A DNA stretch of 64,000 bases. Origin: Actinomycetota bacterium. GTDB taxonomy: Bacteria > Actinomycetota > Acidimicrobiia > Acidimicrobiales > Ilumatobacteraceae. Positions within the stretch are counted from its first letter, which is position 1. Each line of letters opens with the position of its first letter. The position numbers and the translations under genes are program-made. Shown piece after piece: positions 57,902-64,000 of this stretch. A model generated the notes under the pieces. The model did no database searches, was not told the origin of the DNA, and worked only from the letters and a program-made list of their open reading frames with translations. The stretch is from contig JACQZX010000099.1 of assembly GCA_016213665.1 (NCBI GenBank), positions 1-64,000 on the forward strand, given 5' to 3'.

Positions 57902-59896
57902 CTATTGCGCGAGTTGGTCGGCGACTTCCGTGCGCAGGCCGGCAATGAAACTCTCCAACGAGACTCCTCGCTCGACTTCTCCGCCGCGCGGGTTGACGCC
58001 AAGTGTCGATGCAGCAACATCGTCGTCGCCGACCACCAGAACATAGGGAATCTTCTCCAGCTTGGCCGCGCGAATTCGTTTGCCCAGCTGTTCGTTGGCA
58101 TCGACGACATCGACTCGGAAGCCCTCGGCACGTAGACGGGTGGCAACCTGATCGGCGTAATCCTGGTGCGCCGAGGCCACCGGCAAGAGACGGGCCTGAA
58201 CCGGTGCCATCCAGGTCGGGAATGCCCCTGCGTAGTGCTCGACCAGCACACCGAAGAAACGTTCCAGCGAGCCAAAGAGCGCGCGGTGCAACATGATCGG
58301 GCGATGGCGCTGCTGGTCGTCGCCGACGTATTCCAACTCGAAACGCTCCGGAAGCGCGAAGTCGCACTGGATCGTGCTCAGTTGCCACGTGCGGCCAATC
58401 GCATCCCTGACATCGATGTCGATCTTCGGGCCGTAGAACGCGGCGTCGCCTTCTTTGATCTTGTGTGGCAGGCCGTACTTGTCGAGCGCCAACTGCAGCG
58501 CATCGGTAGCACGCGCCCACATCTCGTCGCTGCCGACGTATTTCTGCGGGTCCTTGGTGCTCAGATTGGCGGTGAAGTCGGTGAACCCGAATGCGCGCAG
58601 CACGCTCATCACGAAATCGAGCAGCGATGCAATCTCGTCCTGCAACTGCTCGTCCGTGCAGTAGATGTGGCTGTCGTCCTGCGTGAAGCCACGAATGCGC
58701 ATCAGGCCGTGCAGCGTGCCGGCGCGCTCGTAGCGGTAGACGGTGCCCAACTCGAACAGCCGCAACGGCAGTTCCCGATAGCTGCGTTGGCGCGCCCGGA
58801 AGATGAGGCAATGCATCGGGCAGTTCATTGGCTTCGGGTAATAGGTGCCGTTGTCCATCTCCATCGGCGGGTACATGCCGTCCTTGTAGAAGTCGAGATG
58901 GCCCGACGTTTTGAACAGGTTGGCGTTGGCCAGGTGCGGCGTGAACACAAACTGGTAACCACCGTTGATGTGCCGCTCGCGGCTGTAGTCCTCCATCAAC
59001 TTGCGGATGATGCCGCCCTTGGGGTGCCACACCGCCAGGCCGCCACCGAGTTCAGTGGGGAAGCTGAGCAGATCGAGTTCTTGAGCCAACTTGCGGTGAT
59101 CGCGCTTCTCGGCTTCCTCCAGGCGGTGCAGGTGTTCCTCGAGCGCGGCCTTGGTCTCCCACGCGGTGCCGTAGATGCGTTGCAGCATCGGACCCTTCTC
59201 GTTGCCTCGCCAGTAGGCGCCGGCCACCTTCATCAACTTGAAATGGCCCAGGCGGCCGGTGCTTGGCACGTGGGGCCCGCGACAGAGATCGACGAACTCG
59301 GGTGTGTTGCGATAGACGCTGATCGTGTCGCCGTCACCCACTTCGCTTGTGACTTCGTCGACCGCCTCGGCCGGGTCGTCGGTGTTCGACGAGCCAGCAC
59401 TGACCCGCTGGATGATGTCGCATTTGTACGGTTGATCGGCGAACAACTGCAGCGCCTCCACCGGCGACAACTCGGAGCGCACGAATGGTTGGTCGGCCTT
59501 GATGATGTCGCGCATGCGGGCCTCGATCGCCGAGAGGTCAGCCTCAGCGAACGTGCGTCCATCGGCCAGCTCGAAGTCGTAATAGAAGCCATCGACGATC
59601 GCGGGACCGATCGAAAACTTGGCGCCGGGGAACAACTGCGTAACCGCCTGCGCCATCACGTGGGCCGTACTGTGACGCAGCACATGACGGCCCTCATCGC
59701 TGTCGCCGGTGATGATGGCTACCTGCGCGCCCGCCGGGAGCGGGCGCCCGAGATCGACCTCGGCGCCGTCGACGACGGCTGCCACCGCCGCCTTGGCCAA
59801 CCGAGAACCGATCGCCTCCGCCAGCGTGGTCGCGGTAGCACCGCGAGGGAGGGAACGCTGCGAACCATCAGGGAGTGAAATCGTCAACTCGGCCAT
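57902..59896 (-). CDS. thrS: threonyl-tRNA synthetase
   Basis: ThrRS charges tRNA-Thr. The 664-residue protein has an N-terminal TGS domain (LTISLPDGSQRSLPRGATA), the editing domain with HVMAQAV (about 78-84), the class II core with MNCPMHCLIF and RGFTQDDSHIYC, motif 3 GSLERFFGVLVEHYAG and an anticodon-binding domain (VDANEQLGKRIRAAKLEKIPYV). Length is normal. TAGACT 9 nt before the ATG suggests a nearly leaderless message. Confidence 0.97.
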   Translation of the reverse strand: MAELTISLPDGSQRSLPRGATATTLAEAIGSRLAKAAVAAVVDGAEVDLGRPLPAGAQVAIITGDSDEGRHVLRHSTAHVMAQAVTQLFPGAKFSIGPAIVDGFYYDFELADGRTFAEADLSAIEARMRDIIKADQPFVRSELSPVEALQLFADQPYKCDIIQRVSAGSSNTDDPAEAVDEVTSEVGDGDTISVYRNTPEFVDLCRGPHVPSTGRLGHFKLMKVAGAYWRGNEKGPMLQRIYGTAWETKAALEEHLHRLEEAEKRDHRKLAQELDLLSFPTELGGGLAVWHPKGGIIRKLMEDYSRERHINGGYQFVFTPHLANANLFKTSGHLDFYKDGMYPPMEMDNGTYYPKPMNCPMHCLIFRARQRSYRELPLRLFELGTVYRYERAGTLHGLMRIRGFTQDDSHIYCTDEQLQDEIASLLDFVMSVLRAFGFTDFTANLSTKDPQKYVGSDEMWARATDALQLALDKYGLPHKIKEGDAAFYGPKIDIDVRDAIGRTWQLSTIQCDFALPERFELEYVGDDQQRHRPIMLHRALFGSLERFFGVLVEHYAGAFPTWMAPVQARLLPVASAHQDYADQVATRLRAEGFRVDVVDANEQLGKRIRAAKLEKIPYVLVVGDDDVAASTLGVNPRGGEVERGVSLESFIAGLRTEVADQLAQ

Positions 59897-59905
59897 ATGA
59901 ACGGC

Positions 59906-59911
59906 AGTCTA
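59906..59911 (-). promoter_or_regulatory. -10 box of thrS
   Basis: TAGACT, 9 nt before ATG 59896 on the minus strand, the same spacing as at alaS. Confidence 0.45.
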
Positions 59912-59949
59912 CGGGCACCCCCGCGCGCCGATCAGGGCATTTACGGGCG

Positions 59950-60741
59950 TCAGCGGCCGAGACCGACACCAGCTCCGACAACAGCCCCGATACCGGCGCC
60001 GACGAGCAGTTGGCCGGCATCGGCATCGCTCACCGTTGCCACCTTGGCGGCCACCGTCGGTTCCGTCTCAGCGGTCTTGCCCGCGTAGACGTTGCGGTAT
60101 TCCTGGCCGGTGAGCTCGCGAATCTCGAACATCAACTCGTCGGCGATCTGGCGCAAGATCATGTGCGGCTCGTCGCCGCGGGCGCTGTAGCGGGCGACAT
60201 TGATCGGTCGACCGATGCGGATCGTGCAATCGCGACGCAACTTCGGGAACTTGGCATCGGGTGGCTGAATCTCGCGCGTGCCCACGACACCAACCGGGAA
60301 GATCGGACAACCCACCTTCAGGGCCAGACGGGCAGCGCCGGTGCGCCCCTTGTAGAGCATGCCGTCGCGACTACGCGTGCCTTCGGGGAAGATTCCGAAC
60401 AACTCGCCGCGCAGCAGCACGCGTTCGGCGGTATCGAGCGCGGCCTGGCTTTTGTCGCCACCCGAGCGATCAATCGGAATCATTCCCATCGCAGGGAACA
60501 GAAATTTCGTCTTCCACGAGTCCATGTACTCGGCCTTGCCGACGAAACTGATGTTGCGCGGCACGTGCAGCATCAAGAATGCCGAGTCGAGAAAGCTCAC
60601 ATGATTGGGGCACAGGATGGCCGGGCCGTCGGTGGGTAGGCGCTCGAACCCCTCGAGGTGGAATCGCCACAGCCGCCTCGACAACGGGCGCGCCACCCGG
60701 CGAAGCCGAGCCTGAAGCTTTCCTGCGCCTTGAGCGTTCAC
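59950..60741 (-). CDS. PlsC-family 1-acylglycerol-3-phosphate acyltransferase
   Basis: A 263-residue PlsC protein. The Hx4D motif is CPNHVSFLDSAFL (about residue 50) and the substrate motif FGIFPEGTRSRDGMLYKGRTGAARLA (core FPEGTRSRDG, about 130). IFPVGVVGTREI follows. A C-terminal hydrophobic glycine-rich tail (LLVGAGIGAVVGAGVGLG) could anchor it. The frame is open to 60981 inside mshC; GTG 60741 is chosen because TATCAT lies 6 nt before it. Confidence 0.87.
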   Translation of the reverse strand: MNAQGAGKLQARLRRVARPLSRRLWRFHLEGFERLPTDGPAILCPNHVSFLDSAFLMLHVPRNISFVGKAEYMDSWKTKFLFPAMGMIPIDRSGGDKSQAALDTAERVLLRGELFGIFPEGTRSRDGMLYKGRTGAARLALKVGCPIFPVGVVGTREIQPPDAKFPKLRRDCTIRIGRPINVARYSARGDEPHMILRQIADELMFEIRELTGQEYRNVYAGKTAETEPTVAAKVATVSDADAGQLLVGAGIGAVVGAGVGLGR

Positions 60742-60747
60742 ACTGCG

Positions 60748-60753
60748 ATGATA
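60748..60753 (-). promoter_or_regulatory. leaderless -10 box of plsC
   Basis: TATCAT, 6 nt before GTG 60741 on the minus strand. It lies between the mshC stop and the acyltransferase start. Confidence 0.5.
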
Positions 60754-60755
60754 GG

Positions 60756-61889
60756 TCAGACCTGGCTGGAAAGGGGAACGCCCAAAAGCCCGGCCGCGTC
60801 GTGGATGCCGTGACCGGCGGCCACCGCAGCATCGATGGCGGCAATCGCTCGCGGCGTGTCGAGATCGTCGTCGAGTGCGGCGCGCACGTCGTTGACAACG
60901 CCGGCCTCGCCATGAGGCGCGGCGAGCCACGCCTGCAAGCGGTCGGCATTGCGGGGCATCAAGGTGTCGTCCCACTCCCACTCACGGCGGTAGTGATGCT
61001 CGATGATCGCCAACCGGATCGCCCGCGGATCCCACTCGGTGCGCAGTTTGTCCACGAACACGAGGTTGCCGAGGCTCTTCGACATCTTGGAACCGTTCAT
61101 GAACACCATCGCGACATGCATCCAGTGCTTCACGAACGGCTCGCCGGTCGCGGCCTCGCTCTGGGCCAGTTCGCACTCGTGGTGCGGGAAGATGAGATCG
61201 GTGCCTCCACCGTGCAGATCGATGGTGGTGCCCAGCTCGCGCAGCGCCAGCGCGCTGCACTCGATGTGCCAACCCGGCCGGCCAGCACCCCACATCGTCT
61301 CCCAGCTCGGCTCGTCGGGCAGCGATGGATGCCACAGCACGAAGTCGAGCGGGTTCCGCTTGTTGGGGTCGTCGACATTGCCGCCGCGCTGGCGCGCAAA
61401 CTCGATCATCTCCGACTCGCTGTAATGGCTGAGGCTGCCGAAGGAGGGAAACTTGGAGACGTCGAAGTAGACGCTCCCCCCGGTCTCGTACGCGAACCCA
61501 CGCTCGAGCACCATCCCGATGAAGCCACGGATGTCGGGAATCGCACTCGACGCCCGCGGTGTGCTGTGCGGTGGCAAGGCGTTCAGCGCTTCCATGTCGC
61601 GCTCGAAGCGAGCCTCCTCGCCAGCCGCGAGATCGAGGTAATGCACACCTAGCTCACGCGCCTTCGCGAACAGCGGGTCGTCGACATCGGTGACGTTGCG
61701 CACGCACCGAACGGTGTGACCCTTGTCGATCAGGCGCCGCTTCAATACGTCGTAGTTGATGAATGTCGCGGCGTGGCCCAGGTGAGTGGCGTCGTAAGGG
61801 GTGATGCCGCACGTGTACATCAGCACCTGCGGCCCTGGTTCGAACGGCACTACCTGTCGGCGGGCGGTGTCGTACAGTCGCATGGTCAC
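60756..61889 (-). CDS. mshC: L-cysteine:1D-myo-inosityl glucosamine ligase (mycothiol synthesis)
   Basis: MshC joins cysteine to GlcN-inositol in mycothiol synthesis and is a cysteinyl-tRNA synthetase paralog. The 377-residue protein has MYTCGITPYDATHLGHAA, the MshC variant of the CysRS HIGH region (CysRS has GPTVYD). Zinc ligands are in TCGI, WHIECSAL and FPHHECE, and the KMSKS loop is SKMSKSLGN. It lacks the C-terminal tRNA-binding extension of CysRS. The GTG start overlaps the npdG stop by GTGA. Confidence 0.88.
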   Translation of the reverse strand: MTMRLYDTARRQVVPFEPGPQVLMYTCGITPYDATHLGHAATFINYDVLKRRLIDKGHTVRCVRNVTDVDDPLFAKARELGVHYLDLAAGEEARFERDMEALNALPPHSTPRASSAIPDIRGFIGMVLERGFAYETGGSVYFDVSKFPSFGSLSHYSESEMIEFARQRGGNVDDPNKRNPLDFVLWHPSLPDEPSWETMWGAGRPGWHIECSALALRELGTTIDLHGGGTDLIFPHHECELAQSEAATGEPFVKHWMHVAMVFMNGSKMSKSLGNLVFVDKLRTEWDPRAIRLAIIEHHYRREWEWDDTLMPRNADRLQAWLAAPHGEAGVVNDVRAALDDDLDTPRAIAAIDAAVAAGHGIHDAAGLLGVPLSSQV

Positions 61890-62611
61890 GGAGGCGACGT
61901 TACCGGCTTGCTCGTGGCGGCCGTCGCCTTGCCGGCGAGCTTGTTTTCTCGCGGATCGCCCTTGATGCCGGTCAGCTTCGGCGCAACACGCGTCTTGTAA
62001 CGCACGTTCAGTTGCAGCAGCACGGCGGTAAAGGCCTCGATGGCGGTCGCATTGGACAACTCACCGGCATCGAGTGGGCGACACCCCGGGATCTTGCCGA
62101 CGAGTTCACTGATCGCGACCACGGCTGCCGGATCGTCGCCACAGATCAGCACGTCGCTGTCGATCGGCTGCCCGAGATGGCCAAGCTCGGTCGCGGGCAG
62201 GTGATGGAACGCGGCTACAACTCGGCAGCGCGGCACGGCCGCTTGCACGTGTGCCGCAACGCTTCCGCGCGGTGGCACCAGCGGTTGGAACTCGTGGCCC
62301 ACACGCACGAGCGCGTTGGCCATGCTGACCACGATCTTGCCTTCGAGCGCCTTGGCGTTTTCCTGCGCGGTGGTGGCCGCGGCATCCCACGGGGTGGCGA
62401 TCACGATGACATCACAGTCGGCGGCGGCAGCGTTGTCGCCGTACGTGAGTCTGGGGGCGAGCTCCGGCCACTTTTCCACCAGTCGGTCGCGGGTCTCCAT
62501 CGCCCGATACTTCGAGCGCGAACCGATTACGGCGTCGTAACCCACCGATGCCAGCCGCGCCGCCAACGCGGTTCCAGCGGGACCGGTGCCTCCAAAGAAG
62601 CCGATGCGCAT
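61886..62611 (-). CDS. npdG: NADPH-dependent F420 reductase
   Basis: NpdG moves hydride between NADPH and coenzyme F420. The 241-residue protein begins with the Rossmann motif RIGFFGGTGPAGTALAARLA, followed by GSRSKYRA (NADPH phosphate recognition), IVIATPWDAAATT and MANALVRVG. It ends in a Lys/Ala-rich tail. ATG 62611 puts the Rossmann motif at the N-terminus. It supplies reduced F420 to enzymes such as the LLM oxidoreductase at 39.5 kb. Coupled to mshC. Confidence 0.88.
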   Translation of the reverse strand: MRIGFFGGTGPAGTALAARLASVGYDAVIGSRSKYRAMETRDRLVEKWPELAPRLTYGDNAAAADCDVIVIATPWDAAATTAQENAKALEGKIVVSMANALVRVGHEFQPLVPPRGSVAAHVQAAVPRCRVVAAFHHLPATELGHLGQPIDSDVLICGDDPAAVVAISELVGKIPGCRPLDAGELSNATAIEAFTAVLLQLNVRYKTRVAPKLTGIKGDPRENKLAGKATAATSKPVTSPP

Positions 62612-62670
62612 TCGCCCAGCCTTGCACAAGGTCAACTGTCGCTACTAAGCCTTGCCCCTCCTCGTCGGGT

Positions 62671-62676
62671 TACGAT
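62671..62676 (+). promoter_or_regulatory. leaderless -10 box of fabI
   Basis: TACGAT, 6 nt before ATG 62683. It decides the start over the longer open frame. Confidence 0.5.
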
Positions 62677-62682
62677 TCGAAC

Positions 62683-63450
62683 ATGGGTCTTCTCGACGGC
62701 AAGAACATCGTCATCACCGGCGTCCTCACCGATGCCTCGCTCGCTTATGGCGTGGCCGTGTTGGCGCAGCAGGAGGGCGCCGAGGTGATCCTTACCGGCG
62801 CCGGCCGAGCGCTGAGCCTCACCGAACGCACCGGCCGCAAGCTGCCGCGACCCGTCGACGTTTTCGAACTCGACGTCACGCAACCCGCCCACCTGGTTGC
62901 CATCCGGGAAACACTTGCCGAAAAGTGGGGCCGCGTCGACGGCGTGTTGCACAGCATCGGCTTCGCCCCCGAGGCTTGCCTCGGTGACGACTTCATGGCG
63001 CCGCAGTGGGACGACGTCTCGGTAGCTCTCCACATCAGCGCCTATTCGTTGAAGGCACTTGCCGAGGCCTTCGTGCCGTTGATGACCAACGGCGGCGCCT
63101 TCGTCGGTCTCGATTTCGACAACACCGTCGCCTGGCCTGCCTACAACTGGATGGGAGTGGCCAAGAGCGCGCTGGAGAGCGTCAGTCGTTATCTCGCCAA
63201 GGAGTTGGGGCCAAAGGGCATTCGCAGCAACCTGGTCGCGGCCGGGCCGGTGAAGACGATGGCTGCCAAGAGCATCCCCGGTTTCAAATTGTTCGAGGAC
63301 GTGTGGGGCGACCGGGCACCGCTCGGTTGGGACGTCACAGATTCGTCGGCAGTCGCCAAGGCCTGTGTGGTGATGCTCAGCGATTGGTTCCCGGCGACGA
63401 CGGGCGAAGTGGTTCACGTCGACGGCGGCTACCACGCCATCGGTGCCTGA
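62683..63450 (+). CDS. fabI: enoyl-[acyl-carrier-protein] reductase (InhA/FabI type)
   Basis: FabI/InhA reduces the enoyl-ACP double bond in fatty acid elongation with NADH. The 255-residue short-chain-dehydrogenase-fold protein starts with GLLDGKNIVITGVLTDASLAYG, typical of InhA. It has VDGVLHSIGFAPEACLG, the catalytic Tyr and Lys in PAYNWMGVAKSALES (about 158-172) and a GPVKTMAAKSIPGF substrate loop. It matches the mycobacterial InhA branch. It is followed 9 nt later by a DUF255 gene. Confidence 0.94.
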   Translation: MGLLDGKNIVITGVLTDASLAYGVAVLAQQEGAEVILTGAGRALSLTERTGRKLPRPVDVFELDVTQPAHLVAIRETLAEKWGRVDGVLHSIGFAPEACLGDDFMAPQWDDVSVALHISAYSLKALAEAFVPLMTNGGAFVGLDFDNTVAWPAYNWMGVAKSALESVSRYLAKELGPKGIRSNLVAAGPVKTMAAKSIPGFKLFEDVWGDRAPLGWDVTDSSAVAKACVVMLSDWFPATTGEVVHVDGGYHAIGA

Positions 63451-63459
63451 CCCGTCGCC

Positions 63460-64000
63460 GTGAATCGCCTCGCGCGGGAGACATCGCCGTACCTACGCCA
63501 GCATCGTGACAACCCGGTCGACTGGTACGCCTGGGGAACCGACGCGTTTGCGGCTGCCGCCGAACGAAACGTCCCGATGCTGCTGAGCGTCGGCTATTCC
63601 GCGTGTCACTGGTGCCACGTGATGGCCCACGAATGTTTCGAGGATGCCGACGTCGCGCGGCGGATGAACGAGTTGTTCATCAACGTCAAGGTCGATCGTG
63701 AGGAGCGCCCCGACGTCGACTCCATCTATATGGACGCGGTGCAGGCGATGACCGGGCGCGGTGGCTGGCCGATGAACGTGTTCATGACTCCGACCGGCGA
63801 TCCGTTCTACGGCGGGACATATTTCCCCAAGGCACAGTTCCTGCAGTTGATGACCGCGATCGACGACGTGTGGCGAACCCGGCCCGACGACATCAAGAAC
63901 AACATCGCCGCGCTGCGCGAGTCGCTGCGCCGCACGTCGGTAGTCACGCCGCTTGCCGACGTTCCGTCGATCGAGCAGGTCGAACTCGCACTTGCGCAAC
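63460..64000 (+). CDS. DUF255/YyaL thioredoxin-fold protein, 3' end outside window
   Basis: The first 180 codons of a YyaL/SPATA20-like protein. NRLARETSPYLRQHRDNPVDWYAWG opens the DUF255 thioredoxin-like domain (cores SPYLRQHRDNPVDWY and the CxxC motif SACHWCHVMAHECFED). VKVDREERPDVDSIYM and GGWPMNVFMTP follow. Family members have an N-terminal thioredoxin-like and a C-terminal six-hairpin glycosidase-like domain; function is uncertain. GTG at 63460. The stop is not in the window. Confidence 0.92.
   Translation, partial: MNRLARETSPYLRQHRDNPVDWYAWGTDAFAAAAERNVPMLLSVGYSACHWCHVMAHECFEDADVARRMNELFINVKVDREERPDVDSIYMDAVQAMTGRGGWPMNVFMTPTGDPFYGGTYFPKAQFLQLMTAIDDVWRTRPDDIKNNIAALRESLRRTSVVTPLADVPSIEQVELALAQ

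Noticed and set aside
58166-59878. 570-codon open frame on the plus strand across thrS
   Set aside because: It lies antisense to a full-length, motif-complete threonyl-tRNA synthetase and encodes no recognizable motifs. It is the expected shadow in GC-rich coding DNA.
60756-61889. annotation as cysteinyl-tRNA synthetase
   Set aside because: The CGITPYDATHLGHAA variant and the absence of the C-terminal tRNA-binding region match MshC better than CysS.

Overview
The window is a GC-rich, densely packed bacterial chromosome segment. It is almost certainly actinobacterial. Signs of this are a mycothiol ligase (MshC), F420-dependent enzymes (NpdG and an LLM-class oxidoreductase), a GuaB1-type GMP reductase, DUF3151, an InhA-type enoyl reductase, and many genes with a TAnnnT box 5-8 nt before an ATG/GTG start (leaderless transcription). 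The mixture, together with secreted proteins carrying a C-GDDD lipobox, suggests an aquatic Acidimicrobiia (Ilumatobacter-like) lineage. That placement is inference; there is no rRNA in the window. No tRNA, rRNA, CRISPR array, prophage or insertion sequence was seen, and no gap between genes exceeds 300 bases.

Layout. 1-7.6 kb: a minus-strand operon alaS-ruvX-mltG-aroE-aroC-aroK-aroB with overlapping stops and starts. 7.6-14.2 kb: a Cys-rich DUF3109-like protein, typA, a small acidic protein, an orphan ParA, rnd with a rhodanese gene, mobA with DUF3151, and a small membrane protein. 14.2-23.6 kb: a Tat-exported phospholipase C-like enzyme, an alpha/beta hydrolase, pyk, a histidine phosphatase with an M18 aminopeptidase, plsC-cmk-guaB1, and Sua5. 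23.7-29.5 kb: a branched-chain amino-acid-type ABC importer. Its binding protein is circularly permuted, its LivF lacks the Walker A lysine, and its LivH carries an extra exported Ig-like domain. 29.5-35.8 kb: an EamA transporter, a small membrane protein, ctaA, a TetR-NTF2 fusion, a frameshifted glycosidase-like lipoprotein, and a methyltransferase with a crotonase. 35.9-43.7 kb: GntR divergent from aconitase, a DinB protein, an LLM oxidoreductase, acyltransferases and DUF1295. 43.7-48.2 kb: an intergenic region with three G-loop hairpins, LysR, a Phd/VapC toxin-antitoxin pair, a carboxyltransferase and citrate synthase. 48.3-55.1 kb: a fasciclin lipoprotein, a two-component system co-transcribed with a sulfite-oxidase-family membrane enzyme, a quinone reductase and a PEP-mobile-domain protein. 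55.1-64 kb: GNAT and HIT genes, a leader ORF with a RIO kinase, an RHH/Doc toxin-antitoxin pair with a degenerate Fic motif, thrS, plsC, mshC, npdG, fabI, and the start of a DUF255/YyaL gene.

Central themes are the shikimate pathway, aminoacyl-tRNA supply, TCA entry (citrate synthase, aconitase), phospholipid acyl transfer (four PlsC-type proteins) and redox cofactors (mycothiol, F420, molybdopterin, heme A). The strongest unusual signals are the permuted binding protein and its odd transporter partners. Next come the 14-bp start-codon triplication before the rhodanese gene, the three-hairpin intergenic element, the SD-led 14-codon ORF before the RIO kinase, and the Doc-like toxin lacking the catalytic histidine.
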